Below, piece by piece: positions 16,059 to 24,540 of a stretch of 28,057 nt of DNA. Under the pieces are notes generated by a model. That model was not told the DNA's origin, made no database searches, and worked only from the letters and a program-made list of their open reading frames with translations. Source of the DNA: an uncultured Phascolarctobacterium sp. (lineage in GTDB: Bacteria; Bacillota; Negativicutes; Acidaminococcales; Acidaminococcaceae); contig NZ_CAJMEH010000020.1 of NCBI RefSeq assembly GCF_905212365.1, positions 1 to 28,057 of the forward strand, in the 5' to 3' direction. The number at the start of each line of letters is the position of its first letter. Position 1 is the stretch's first letter. A program made the translations under genes and the position numbers.

Positions 16059-16238
16059 ATGGCACAAATTAAAATCACTCTGACCCGCAGCTTGATCGGT
16101 TACCCGAAAGATCAGCGTGCAACCGTTAAAGCTCTGGGCTTAGGTAAAATCAATACTAATGTTGTTAAAGAAGATACTCCGACTATTCGCGGCATGATTC
16201 ATAAAGTAGAACATCTCGTGAAAGTTGAAGAAGCGTAA
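16059..16238 (+). CDS. rpmD: 50S ribosomal protein L30
   Basis: 59 residues, the short bacterial L30. It begins MAQIKITLTRSLIGYPKDQ and continues with the family block around ALGLGKINTNVVKED and RGMIHKVEHLVKVEE. ATG at 16059 follows AAGGAGG by 10 nt and lies 13 nt after rpsE. Confidence 0.98.
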   Translation: MAQIKITLTRSLIGYPKDQRATVKALGLGKINTNVVKEDTPTIRGMIHKVEHLVKVEEA

Positions 16239-16258
16239 GACAAGGAGGTGTACTGAAG

Positions 16259-16699
16259 ATGAAATTACATGAATTGTCTCCCGCTCCTGGCTCTAAACGT
16301 GCAGCAGTTCGCGTAGGCCGTGGCCTGGGTTCCGGCTTGGGCAAAACTTCCGGTAAAGGCCAGAAGGGTCAAAAATCCCGTTCCGGCGGCGTAAAGCGCC
16401 CTGGTTTTGAAGGCGGTCAAAGACCTTTGTATCTGCGTCTTCCGAAGCGCGGCTTCTACAATAAATTTGGCAAGGAATATGTTGAAATCAACGTTTCCGT
16501 ACTCAATCGCTTTGAAGACGGCACCGTTGTTGAACCTGTAATGCTCATCGAAGAAGGTATCGTTAAGAATATTCGCGACGGTATCCGTATTCTTGGCAAT
16601 GGTGAATTAACCAAAAAGCTTACCGTTCAAGCTATGGGCTTCAGCAAATCCGCTGAAGAGAAAATTATCGCAGCAGGCGGTAAGATTGAGGTGATCTAA
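16259..16699 (+). CDS. rplO: 50S ribosomal protein L15
   Basis: 146 residues. L15 is a late assembly protein of the 50S subunit. The glycine/lysine-rich extended N-terminus GRGLGSGLGKTSGKGQKGQ (about 20-38) is diagnostic, and FSKSAEEKIIAAGGKIEVI ends the protein. The last codons overlap the ribosome site of secY, which starts 1 nt after the stop. Confidence 0.99.
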   Translation: MKLHELSPAPGSKRAAVRVGRGLGSGLGKTSGKGQKGQKSRSGGVKRPGFEGGQRPLYLRLPKRGFYNKFGKEYVEINVSVLNRFEDGTVVEPVMLIEEGIVKNIRDGIRILGNGELTKKLTVQAMGFSKSAEEKIIAAGGKIEVI

Positions 16700-16700
16700 A

Positions 16701-17957
16701 GTGTTAGCAGCCCTCGCAAACATATTTAGAATTACAGAACTCAGGCAAAAAGTTATATTTACTCTCGCCATGTTCATCGTATTCAGGGCTGGAACACATA
16801 TCCCTGTTCCTGGCGTTAACGCTACAGTAATTGAACAGCTTTTCCGCAGCGGCAATTTGTTTGGACTGTTGGATATGTTCAGCGGCGGCGCCTTGAGCAA
16901 ATTCTCAATTTTTGCTATGAGTATTACCCCATACATCAATGCTTCAATTATTTTGCAGCTGTTGAAGGTGGTTGTACCGACCTTGGAGCAATGGTCCAAG
17001 GAAGGTGAAGAAGGCTATAAGAAAACGACAAAGCTGACCCGTATGCTGACGGTGGCTTTGGCGTTTATCCAAGCCTGCGGTATGGCCTATGGCCTGAAGA
17101 TGGCGATCAATAACCCCGGAATCATGTCGATTCTGCTGATCGCTTTAACTCTTACGGCAGGCACGGTCTTTCTTATGTGGATTGGTGAGCAGATTACTGC
17201 TCGCGGCGTCGGCAACGGTATCTCTCTGATAATCTTTGCCGGTATCGTATCCCGTCTGCCCGACGGCTTAAAAATAATTTTCCAATATTTACAAGCAGGC
17301 ACGGTTAACATCTTGAACGTAATTTTGTTCGCGGCTATTGCTTTGGCTATGATAGTTTTCGTAATTATTATCTCCCAGGGTATTCGCAAAATTCCCGTTC
17401 AATATGCAAAGCGTGTTGTAGGCAAAAAAGCATATGGCGGTCATACAAGCTATATACCTTTAAAGGTTAATCAGGCTGGCGTAATTCCCATCATCTTCGC
17501 ATCTTCTGTGTTGATGTTTCCGGTAACTATCGCTCAGTTTGTAGACGTTCCCTGGGTTAAAACCATGGGCAAGTGGTTTGAGTGGGGCAGCCCGCTGCAA
17601 ACTACTCTCTATGTTCTGATGATTTTGTTCTTCACCTATTTCTATACGGCTGTCAGCCTGAACATCGGTGATTTATCGGACAATATTAAAAAGAACGGCG
17701 GCTTTATTCCCGGACTTCGTCCCGGTAAGCCTACAACAGATTATCTTGACAGAGTAATGTCCAGAATAACTCTGGCAGGCGCCATCTTCCTCTCATTAAT
17801 TGCGCTGATGCCTCACGTTATCGGCTGGATAACCCGCATAGATGGTATTTACTTCGGCGGTACTGCTCTTTTGATCGTAGTCGGCGTTGCATTGGATACT
17901 ATGAAGCAAATAGAGTCTCTGGTACTGATGCGTCATTATCATGGCTTTATGAAATAG
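16701..17957 (+). CDS. secY: Protein translocase subunit SecY
   Basis: 418 residues, the pore of the Sec translocon, with ten predicted membrane helices. FRITELRQKVIFTLAMFIVF precedes TM1, and the plug/TM2 region reads LLDMFSGGALSKFSIFAM. KNGGFIPGLRPGKPT is the conserved cytoplasmic loop near the C-terminus. GTG start; GAGGTG inside the end of rplO serves as ribosome site. Placement between rplO and adk is standard. Confidence 0.99.
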   Translation: MLAALANIFRITELRQKVIFTLAMFIVFRAGTHIPVPGVNATVIEQLFRSGNLFGLLDMFSGGALSKFSIFAMSITPYINASIILQLLKVVVPTLEQWSKEGEEGYKKTTKLTRMLTVALAFIQACGMAYGLKMAINNPGIMSILLIALTLTAGTVFLMWIGEQITARGVGNGISLIIFAGIVSRLPDGLKIIFQYLQAGTVNILNVILFAAIALAMIVFVIIISQGIRKIPVQYAKRVVGKKAYGGHTSYIPLKVNQAGVIPIIFASSVLMFPVTIAQFVDVPWVKTMGKWFEWGSPLQTTLYVLMILFFTYFYTAVSLNIGDLSDNIKKNGGFIPGLRPGKPTTDYLDRVMSRITLAGAIFLSLIALMPHVIGWITRIDGIYFGGTALLIVVGVALDTMKQIESLVLMRHYHGFMK

Positions 17958-17969
17958 GAGGAATTCAGA

Positions 17970-18620
17970 ATGTATATTCTTTTAATGGGACCTCCGGGTG
18001 CCGGCAAAGGCACTCAAGCAGAAAAACTCATTGATGAATTTAAAATCCCTCATATCTCCACTGGAGACATGTTCCGTGCAGCTGTAAAGCAAGGCACTGA
18101 GCTTGGTAAAGAGGCAAAAAGATACATGGACGCTGGCGGCTTGGTCCCCGACGTCGTAACCATTGGCATCGTTCGCGAAGGCTTGTCCAAACCCGAATGT
18201 GCAAATGGCTTTATTTTGGATGGCTTCCCGAGAACTGAAGAGCAGGCAGTCGCTCTTGACGGGATCCTGAAAGACCTGGGCATTAAATTGACCGGTGTTG
18301 TAAATATCGCAGTTCCTGATTCCGAACTGGTTGGCCGCGTTACCGGCCGCCGCATCTGCAAAGCCTGCGGCGCTACCTATCACGTAAGCTTTAATCCCAG
18401 CAAGGTTGACGATGTATGCGATAAGTGCGGCGGTAATCTTTATCAGCGTGACGACGATAAGGAAGCAACCGTTAAGAATCGTTTACAGGCATATCATGCA
18501 CAAACTGAACCGTTAATCGAGTACTACAAAAAACAAGGCTTATTCAAGGATATCGACGGCTTGCAGCCTATCGACAAAGTATATGCCGATGTTAAGGCTA
18601 GTCTCGGATGTAGCAAATAA
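17970..18620 (+). CDS. adk: Adenylate kinase, zinc-lid type
   Basis: 216 residues. It converts ATP + AMP to two ADP in the cytoplasm. P-loop GPPGAGKGT (7-15), AMP-site STGDMFR (30-36) and FILDGFPRT (81-89) are intact. The lid holds Cys130, Cys133, Cys150 and Cys153, the four-cysteine zinc site of Gram-positive-type enzymes. It starts 12 nt after secY. The usual next gene, map, is absent: infA follows directly. Confidence 0.99.
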   Translation: MYILLMGPPGAGKGTQAEKLIDEFKIPHISTGDMFRAAVKQGTELGKEAKRYMDAGGLVPDVVTIGIVREGLSKPECANGFILDGFPRTEEQAVALDGILKDLGIKLTGVVNIAVPDSELVGRVTGRRICKACGATYHVSFNPSKVDDVCDKCGGNLYQRDDDKEATVKNRLQAYHAQTEPLIEYYKKQGLFKDIDGLQPIDKVYADVKASLGCSK

Positions 18621-18632
18621 GGAGGTAAAGCT

Positions 18633-18851
18633 GTGTCCAAACAGGATGTAATTGAGGTTGAAGGCACAATTCTTGAAGCGCTTCCCAATGCTATGTTCCA
18701 GGTACAACTGGTAAACGGTCACACCATTCTCGCACATATATCCGGTAAGATTCGTATGAACTTCATCAAGATTTTGCCTGGTGATAAGGTTACCGTGGAG
18801 CTTACTCCGTACGACCTCAATCGTGGAAGAATTACTTATCGGTATAAATAA
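18633..18851 (+). CDS. infA: Translation initiation factor IF-1
   Basis: 72 residues, one OB fold. IF-1 occupies the 30S A site during initiation. EVEGTILEALPNAMFQVQL and HISGKIRMNFIKILPGDKV are diagnostic. GTG start at 18633, with AAGGAGG upstream, 12 nt after adk. Confidence 0.99.
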   Translation: MSKQDVIEVEGTILEALPNAMFQVQLVNGHTILAHISGKIRMNFIKILPGDKVTVELTPYDLNRGRITYRYK

Positions 18852-18880
18852 CCAAGACAGGCAAAGAGGAGGTTTAAATT

Positions 18881-18994
18881 ATGAAAGTAAGACCGTCTGT
18901 TAAGCCAATATGTGAAAAATGCAAAGTCATTAAACGTAAAGGCCATGTAATGGTAATTTGCGAAAATCCGAAACATAAACAAAAACAAGGTTAA
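18881..18994 (+). CDS. rpmJ: 50S ribosomal protein L36, zinc type
   Basis: 37 residues. It begins MKVRPSVKPICEKCKV, and Cys11, Cys14, Cys27 and His32 form the zinc site, so this is the C+ form. ATG follows AGAGGAGG. rpsM begins 17 nt after its stop, which is the usual infA-rpmJ-rpsM order. Confidence 0.98.
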   Translation: MKVRPSVKPICEKCKVIKRKGHVMVICENPKHKQKQG

Positions 18995-19011
18995 GAAGGA
19001 GGTGCACATTA

Positions 19012-19380
19012 ATGGCACGTATTTCTGGTGTCGATTTGCCGAGAGATAAACGCATTGAGTATGCACTGCCGTATATTTACGGTATCGGCTTGACTCTCTC
19101 TCGTGAAATCTTAGCTAAAACTGGTATTAACCCGGACACTCGCGTTCGCGATCTGACCGAGGATGAAGTAGCCAAGATCCGTGAAACTCTGGATCAGGGT
19201 TATAAAGTAGAAGGTGACCTCCGCCGTGAGGAATCCCTCAACATTAAACGCTTAATCGAAATTGGCTCCTATCGTGGCAGAAGACATCGTGCAGGTCTGC
19301 CCGTTCGCGGTCAAAATACTAAAAACAATGCTCGCACCCGTAAAGGGCCGAAACGTACTATTGCAGGCAAGAAGAAATAA
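19012..19380 (+). CDS. rpsM: 30S ribosomal protein S13
   Basis: 122 residues. S13 bridges the 30S head to the 50S and touches P-site tRNA. ARISGVDLPRDKRIEYALPY starts the protein, and the basic tail after residue 90 (RHRAGLPVRGQNTKNNARTR) is conserved. First gene of the alpha segment; no separate promoter is visible. Confidence 0.99.
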   Translation: MARISGVDLPRDKRIEYALPYIYGIGLTLSREILAKTGINPDTRVRDLTEDEVAKIRETLDQGYKVEGDLRREESLNIKRLIEIGSYRGRRHRAGLPVRGQNTKNNARTRKGPKRTIAGKKK

Positions 19381-19402
19381 TTAGCGAGGGAGGGATAAAC
19401 CA

Positions 19403-19795
19403 GTGGCTGGCAAGAAAGTTGTTCGCAACAAAAAGAAAGTTAGCAAAAACGTAATTAACGGTGTAGCACACATTCGCTCCACTTTCAATAATACTATTGT
19501 TACCATCTCTGATACCGAAGGTAACGTTTTGAGCTGGGCATCCGCAGGTGGCCTCGGTTTCCGCGGCAGCCGCAAGAGCACTCCGTTTGCTGCGCAAATG
19601 GCTGCTGAAGAAGCAACTAAAGCTGCAATGGATCATGGCTTAAAACAAGTTGAAGTATATGTAAAAGGCCCTGGCGCTGGCCGTGAAGCTGCTATCCGTG
19701 CGCTTCAGGCTGCAGGTCTCGAAGTTAACTCCATTAAAGACGTTACTCCGATTCCGCACAATGGCTGCCGTCCGCCGAAACGCAGAAGAGTATAA
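19403..19795 (+). CDS. rpsK: 30S ribosomal protein S11
   Basis: 130 residues. S11 forms the 30S platform near the E site. NNTIVTISDTEGNVLSWASA and GPGAGREAAIRALQAAGLEV are diagnostic, as is the terminal IPHNGCRPPKRRRV. GTG start at 19403, preceded by GGGAGGG. Confidence 0.99.
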   Translation: MAGKKVVRNKKKVSKNVINGVAHIRSTFNNTIVTISDTEGNVLSWASAGGLGFRGSRKSTPFAAQMAAEEATKAAMDHGLKQVEVYVKGPGAGREAAIRALQAAGLEVNSIKDVTPIPHNGCRPPKRRRV

Positions 19796-19811
19796 TTGGA
19801 GGTGTACCTAG

Positions 19812-20405
19812 ATGGCAATTGATAGAACGCCTGTCCTGAAAAGATGCAGATCTTTGGGCTTAGCTCCCGCATTTCTGGGCATTAGCAAGGAATCTAAACG
19901 CCAAGCTAAACGCCAAAACAGAAAAAAGAGCGAGTATGGCATTCAGTTAACTGAAAAACAAAAAGCTAAATTTATTTATGGTGTCCTGGAAAAACAATTC
20001 CGCGGCTACTATGATAAAGCTAAGAAGATGGAAGGTATCACCGGTGAAAACCTGCTGATCCTTTTGGAAAGAAGAATTGATAATATCGTTTTCCGCTTAG
20101 GCTTGGCTAACACCCGCCGTCAGGCTCGCCAAATCGTAAGACATGGTCACATTGCCGTTAATGGCAAGCGTTTGGACATTCCCTCCGCTTTGGTAAAAGC
20201 TGGCGATGTTGTAAGCGTAATGGAAAACAGCCGTGCAAAAGAATATTTCAAAGGCATGGACGAGACTCTGGCTACTAAAGCAGTTCCGGCTTGGCTGGTT
20301 CTGGACGCTGCTAATCTGAGCGGTAAAGTAGATCGTTTCCCGACTCGTGAGGAAATTGATGTTCCTATCGAAGAGCATCTCATCGTTGAGTTGTACTCTA
20401 AATAA
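19812..20405 (+). CDS. rpsD: 30S ribosomal protein S4
   Basis: 197 residues, slightly short for the family. S4 nucleates 16S rRNA folding and affects decoding accuracy. The N-terminus lacks the cysteine cluster, so it is the zinc-free form, in contrast with S14, L24 and L36 here. The S4 RNA-binding domain is around 88-150 (LERRIDNIVFRLGLANTRRQ). Its regulatory role on alpha or rpsD operons in other bacteria cannot be judged from this sequence. Confidence 0.99.
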   Translation: MAIDRTPVLKRCRSLGLAPAFLGISKESKRQAKRQNRKKSEYGIQLTEKQKAKFIYGVLEKQFRGYYDKAKKMEGITGENLLILLERRIDNIVFRLGLANTRRQARQIVRHGHIAVNGKRLDIPSALVKAGDVVSVMENSRAKEYFKGMDETLATKAVPAWLVLDAANLSGKVDRFPTREEIDVPIEEHLIVELYSK

Positions 20406-20436
20406 TTAGTGAACATCTTGTGCCACCCACTGAGAG

Positions 20437-20453
20437 ACGTATTGTGGTAATAC
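20437..20453 (+). promoter_or_regulatory. Small hairpin between rpsD and rpoA
   Basis: CGTATT and AATACG form a 6-bp stem around a 5-nt loop, 22 nt before the rpoA start. There is no T-run, so it is not a terminator. The 70-nt gap is one of the larger ones in the cluster and could hold a processing or translational control site. Confidence 0.35.
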
Positions 20454-20475
20454 GCGAAAGAAGGAGGCTTTCCGA

Positions 20476-21438
20476 ATGATTGAAATTGAAAAACCTAAGA
20501 TGGTTACAGCTGAGATCAGCGAAGATGGTCGCTATGGCAAATTTGTTTGGGAGCCGCTGGAGAGAGGCTATGGCATTACGCTGGGCAACAGCCTGCGTCG
20601 CGTTTTGCTGTCCTCCCTGCCGGGTGCCGCAGTAACCTACGTTAAAATTGACGGAGTTCTGCACGAGTTTGCTACTATTCCTGGCGTTCGTGAGGATGTC
20701 GCAGACATCATTCTGAACATTAAGGCTTTGTGCCTGAAAATGGAAGGCGAAGAGGAAAAAGTCCTGCGAATTGAATGCTCTGGCGAGCAGGAAGTTACTG
20801 CAGCAAATATTATTGCTGACAGCGATGTAGAGATTTTGAACCCTGAGCTGCATATTGCGACTTTAGATAAGGACGCAGTTTTCAATATGGAGATCCATAT
20901 TGACAAGGGCCTCGGTTATGTTCCTGCGGATAAGAATAAGCAGCCGGATCAGCCCATCGGAATTATTCCGGTAGACTCCATTTACTCTCCTATTACCAGA
21001 GTAAAATTTGCTGTTAACGATACCCGCGTAGGCAATGTTACCAACTATGACAAGCTTACTTTGGAAGTTTGGACTGACGGCAGCGTTATGCCTGATGAAG
21101 CTGTAAACATGGCTTCCGGCATCTTAATTGATTATCTCAAGTTGTTCCATACCGGCGATACCGATACTCCTACTATCAGCGTAGCCGGCGGTTCTGAACC
21201 GGAAGGTTCTGAACCTAAAAAAGAGGGTCCTGGTGCAATGTCTATCGACGATCTTGACCTGTCCGTGCGCAGCAATAACTGCCTGCGCCGTGCCGGTATC
21301 AATACCGTAGAAGAGTTAACCATGAAATCCGAAGAAGATATGATGAAAGTTCGTAACTTGGGCCGTAAGTCCTTGGATGAAGTTAAGAAGAAGCTTAGCG
21401 ATCTGGGGTTGTCCTTACGCAAAAGTGATGAAGACTAA
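20476..21438 (+). CDS. rpoA: DNA-directed RNA polymerase subunit alpha
   Basis: 320 residues. The N-terminal dimerisation domain (1-230) has GNSLRRVLLSSLPGAAV. A Gly/Glu/Pro-rich linker, about 235-255, leads to the C-terminal domain, which starts near DLDLSVRSNNCLRRAGI and carries the UP-element-contacting arginine in LSVRS. Alpha seeds polymerase assembly and binds activators. Preceded by AAGGAGG. Confidence 0.99.
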   Translation: MIEIEKPKMVTAEISEDGRYGKFVWEPLERGYGITLGNSLRRVLLSSLPGAAVTYVKIDGVLHEFATIPGVREDVADIILNIKALCLKMEGEEEKVLRIECSGEQEVTAANIIADSDVEILNPELHIATLDKDAVFNMEIHIDKGLGYVPADKNKQPDQPIGIIPVDSIYSPITRVKFAVNDTRVGNVTNYDKLTLEVWTDGSVMPDEAVNMASGILIDYLKLFHTGDTDTPTISVAGGSEPEGSEPKKEGPGAMSIDDLDLSVRSNNCLRRAGINTVEELTMKSEEDMMKVRNLGRKSLDEVKKKLSDLGLSLRKSDED

Positions 21439-21457
21439 TTAAGGGGGTCAGAAGTAC

Positions 21458-21796
21458 ATGGCATACAGAAAACTGGGTCGTAATTCCAGCAACCGTAAAG
21501 CTCTGTTTCGCAGCATTTTAACTTCCTTCTTCAAATATGGCAGAATCGAAACCACCATTACTAAAGCTAAAGAAGTAGCTAAGCAATCTGCTCAGCTGAT
21601 TACCTTGGCTAAACGCAATGACCTGCATGCCCGCCGTCAGGTGTTGGCTGTACTGGTTGACGAAGCTGTTACCAAAAAACTGTTTGAAGAAATTGCTCCG
21701 AAATATGAAGGCAGACAAGGCGGCTTTACTCGAATTTACAGAGTAGGTCCCCGTCGCGGTGATGCTGCAGAAATGGCTATTATCGAGCTCATCTAA
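21458..21796 (+). CDS. rplQ: 50S ribosomal protein L17
   Basis: 112 residues, the short Gram-positive type. L17 lies near the tunnel exit. AYRKLGRNSSNRKALFRSIL and the terminal GPRRGDAAEMAIIEL are diagnostic. Ends the cluster; the ecfA/ecfT and truA genes that often follow are not here. Confidence 0.99.
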   Translation: MAYRKLGRNSSNRKALFRSILTSFFKYGRIETTITKAKEVAKQSAQLITLAKRNDLHARRQVLAVLVDEAVTKKLFEEIAPKYEGRQGGFTRIYRVGPRRGDAAEMAIIELI

Positions 21797-21809
21797 TCAG
21801 AGCATTTTT

Positions 21810-21845
21810 AAGCAGGAACTTCGGTTCCTGCTTTTTTCTTTTTGT
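21810..21845 (+). terminator. Terminator of the ribosomal cluster
   Basis: AAGCAGGAAC (21810-21819) and GTTCCTGCTT (21824-21833) pair perfectly around a TTCG tetraloop, followed by TTTTTTCTTTTTG. A strong intrinsic terminator 13 nt after rplQ. Confidence 0.97.
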
Positions 21846-21922
21846 TTACAAGCCTGAGAAAATAATATTTCTAAATGTGCGCAAAATATTAAGCGGTTCT
21901 GAAATAGTGAAATAGTAAAGCT

Positions 21923-21966
21923 AAACCCCTTACCATTCTGAAAAACATCAGAAAGATAAGGGGTTT
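21923..21966. terminator. Hairpin between convergent transcripts
   Basis: AAACCCCTTA (21923-21932) and TAAGGGGTTT (21957-21966) pair perfectly, with an inner TTCTG/CAGAA stem. The T-tract is weak on both strands. It lies 60 nt past the stop of the minus-strand TRAP gene, so it most likely ends that transcript. The rest of 21846-22026 shows nothing else. Confidence 0.6.
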
Positions 21967-22026
21967 GTTGTTTAAAGGATGCAATCGGATTCTGCAGCGT
22001 TATTTTAATTTGTAAAGAATAATGCG

Positions 22027-24003
22027 TTACGCCGTCTTTAAGGATTTTTCCTTTTTCTTTTGGATTATGTAGAGAACAGCGCAAACGGTTACGCCCACGG
22101 CGTCGGTTACGATACCGGGATACATCAGGCCCAGGGAGCCTGCCAGTACGATACCGCGCAGCCACAATGCCAACGGAGCCAGGAAATAACCTTCAGTTGC
22201 AACTGCCAGCAGGAATACGCCTAAGCAGGCGGAGGCCGCCGTCCAGACGCCTTCAAAAACAGTGGTGTCGATTAGCATCAGCTGGGGCGAGAAGACGAAC
22301 ATAAAGGGAACGATGAAGCCTGCGATGGCTAATTTAACGGAAGCAAAGCCCGTCTTCATGGGGTCGCCGCCGGAAAGGCCCGCTGCCGCGAAGGAGGCCA
22401 GCGCAACAGGCGGAGTCAGGTTGGCAAACATGGCGTAATAGAACGAGAACATGTGCGCTGCCGCCGGAGCGATGCCCAGCTTAGCCAGGGCCGGAGCGGC
22501 AATAGCTGCGGTGATGATGTATGCCGGAATTGAAGGCAGGCCCATGCCGAGAATCATACAGGTTATCATGGTGAATACCAGCGTGAAGAGGATGCTGGTG
22601 CCGCCCAAGGCGATAATCGTATTAGCCATGGTCAGGCCAAAGCCGGTTTTGGAGCAAACGCCGATGATAATGCCTACGCAGGCGCAGGCCACGGCTACGG
22701 ATACGGTTTGCTTAGCGCCGTCGGCCAGAGCTGTTACCATATCGTTAAAGCTCATGCGGGTTTCTTTTTTCAGCTGCGCTACGATAATCGTCAGCACAAT
22801 GGTCAGTACTGCTGAATAAACGACGGTAGTACCGGAAAAGAAGAGCATATAGAGTAAAAAGAATACGGGAATCAGCAGATGGCCGCGGGAGTTGATAACA
22901 GCTTTAAAGGAAGGCAGCTGCTCTTTGGGGAGGCCGACCAAACCGTCCTTGGAGGCGCGTAGCTGTACCTGAATGATAATGCCGAGATAATAGAGCAAGG
23001 CCGGGATTGCCGCCCAAATAATAATGCTGGAATATTTTACGCCCAGCATTTCCGCCATAATGAAGGCTGCTGCGCCCATGATGGGGGGAAGCAGCTGACC
23101 GCCTACAGAAGCGGCGGATTCTACTGCGCCGGCAAATTCTTTAGAGTAGCCGGTTTTTTTCATCAGCGGGATGGTGAAAGCGCCGGTAGTAACTACGTTG
23201 GCCACTGCGGAGCCGTTGATGGAGCCTAAAAGGCCGGAAGCCAGTACGGAAACCTTCGCCGGGCCGCCTTTAGTATGACCGGCTAGGGACAAAGCCAAAT
23301 CGTTAAACAGCTGGCCCATACCGGATTTGCTCATGACAGCGCCGAAGAGAATAAACAGGTAAATATAGCTGGCCGCTACGTTGACGGACGTACCGTAAAT
23401 ACCTTCGGTGTTGGCGAAGAAATGGTTGGAAAGACTGAGCCAGTCGTAGCCGCGGTGCATGAACATACCCGGCATTTCGCGTCCAAAAAGGCCGTAGCCT
23501 ATAAAAACAAGGCTTAAGATAGATAATACGTTGCCGCTTACACGTCTGGAGGCTTCCAAAACGAGAGCTACCAGCAGCGTCGCCATAATCATATCCATCA
23601 TATTGGCGTTGCCAGCTCTTTCAACTACGCCTAAATAGTTAGTAGAAATATAGATGGGCGCAGCTAAGGAGAGCGCGGCTAAAATCCAGTCTAAAACGGA
23701 AGGCGTGGTGAAGCTGGATTTTTTACACATGGGATACATCAGGAAGGTGAGCACCAGCATCATGGATACATGGATGGAGCGGTGAATCAGCGTTAAGGGA
23801 GGGCCAAAGGTCGCGGTGTATAAATGGTACAGGGAAACGAGCAGGCAAAGTACGAAGAAAATCTTTTTCATTACGCCGGAAAAGCTTCTGGTCGTAGATT
23901 CTTTGTCCAGCTTTTTGATAATTTCGTCGGATTTTTTTTGCATTTCGGCGCTGGCTTCAAAGTTTAACTGCTCATCAGTCGCTTTCTTTTTAATATCCGT
24001 CAT
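22027..24003 (-). CDS. TRAP transporter fused membrane subunit (TAXI type, DctQM fusion)
   Basis: 658 residues, the permease of a tripartite ATP-independent periplasmic (TRAP) importer. About 45 charged, soluble residues precede the first helices; a four-helix DctQ-like part is followed by a long DctM-like part. The signature LLGSINGSAVANVVTTGAF and AASVGGQLLPPIMGAAAF belongs to the fused 4TM/12TM family that works with TAXI receptors. Transport is normally driven by a cation gradient. I chose ATG 24003, about 7 nt after AAGGGGT; a TTG at 24024 is less likely. It overlaps the end of the DUF1850 gene by 14 nt, so translation is probably coupled. Substrate unknown. Confidence 0.93.
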   Translation of the reverse strand: MTDIKKKATDEQLNFEASAEMQKKSDEIIKKLDKESTTRSFSGVMKKIFFVLCLLVSLYHLYTATFGPPLTLIHRSIHVSMMLVLTFLMYPMCKKSSFTTPSVLDWILAALSLAAPIYISTNYLGVVERAGNANMMDMIMATLLVALVLEASRRVSGNVLSILSLVFIGYGLFGREMPGMFMHRGYDWLSLSNHFFANTEGIYGTSVNVAASYIYLFILFGAVMSKSGMGQLFNDLALSLAGHTKGGPAKVSVLASGLLGSINGSAVANVVTTGAFTIPLMKKTGYSKEFAGAVESAASVGGQLLPPIMGAAAFIMAEMLGVKYSSIIIWAAIPALLYYLGIIIQVQLRASKDGLVGLPKEQLPSFKAVINSRGHLLIPVFFLLYMLFFSGTTVVYSAVLTIVLTIIVAQLKKETRMSFNDMVTALADGAKQTVSVAVACACVGIIIGVCSKTGFGLTMANTIIALGGTSILFTLVFTMITCMILGMGLPSIPAYIITAAIAAPALAKLGIAPAAAHMFSFYYAMFANLTPPVALASFAAAGLSGGDPMKTGFASVKLAIAGFIVPFMFVFSPQLMLIDTTVFEGVWTAASACLGVFLLAVATEGYFLAPLALWLRGIVLAGSLGLMYPGIVTDAVGVTVCAVLYIIQKKKEKSLKTA

Positions 24004-24490
24004 CGAAAACACCCCTTCTCTCAATAACTAAAACTAATCTGGTATGTTCAGGAAGGATACGTCCGCTGGTTACCAGAACATTATTAATTTTGATTTCGCG
24101 CGTGAACATGTTGGAATTAATCCAAACAAACTGAGGGAAAAGCTGACCTATTTCCTCCATATAAATGCGTCCTTTTTCTATACGGGTGCGTTTGCCCTTG
24201 TTTTCAGGAATGCCTGCGCCGAAGGCAGGAAAGGAAATAGCGTCTAGTTCCAGCGTATTGTCGGCGTTGATATGATAATATTCGTGCCAGGAGATGCGTT
24301 CTAAGGAATGAATCCAGCCAAAGAACAGCTTGTCGCCTGTTTGTACAGGATAGCGCACATACTCCTTTCCTGTTTGATAATCGTAAATACGCAGGACTTT
24401 TTTGTTGGAATATAGTTGCTGCCAGCCCAAAAGGCTGGCAGCAATAGTACTAAGCAGTAAAATTACTGTTATTAATGTCTTCTTTGACAT
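23990..24490 (-). CDS. DUF1850 domain protein
   Basis: About 166 residues. An N-terminal hydrophobic segment (LITVILLLSTIAASLLGW) should be a membrane anchor or uncleaved signal; the rest is extracytoplasmic, with the block GDKLFFGWIHSLERISWHEYY. DUF1850 proteins commonly sit between TAXI receptor and fused TRAP permease genes, as here; their role is not established. The ribosome site is poor. GTG at 24499 would add three residues; I prefer ATG 24490. Its 3' end overlaps the TRAP permease start. Confidence 0.82.
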   Translation of the reverse strand: MSKKTLITVILLLSTIAASLLGWQQLYSNKKVLRIYDYQTGKEYVRYPVQTGDKLFFGWIHSLERISWHEYYHINADNTLELDAISFPAFGAGIPENKGKRTRIEKGRIYMEEIGQLFPQFVWINSNMFTREIKINNVLVTSGRILPEHTRLVLVIERRGVFDDGY

Positions 24491-24540
24491 GTTTTTCACT
24501 GGAATGAAATTCGTTTGCTTGAGAAACTGAGGACGGCTTC

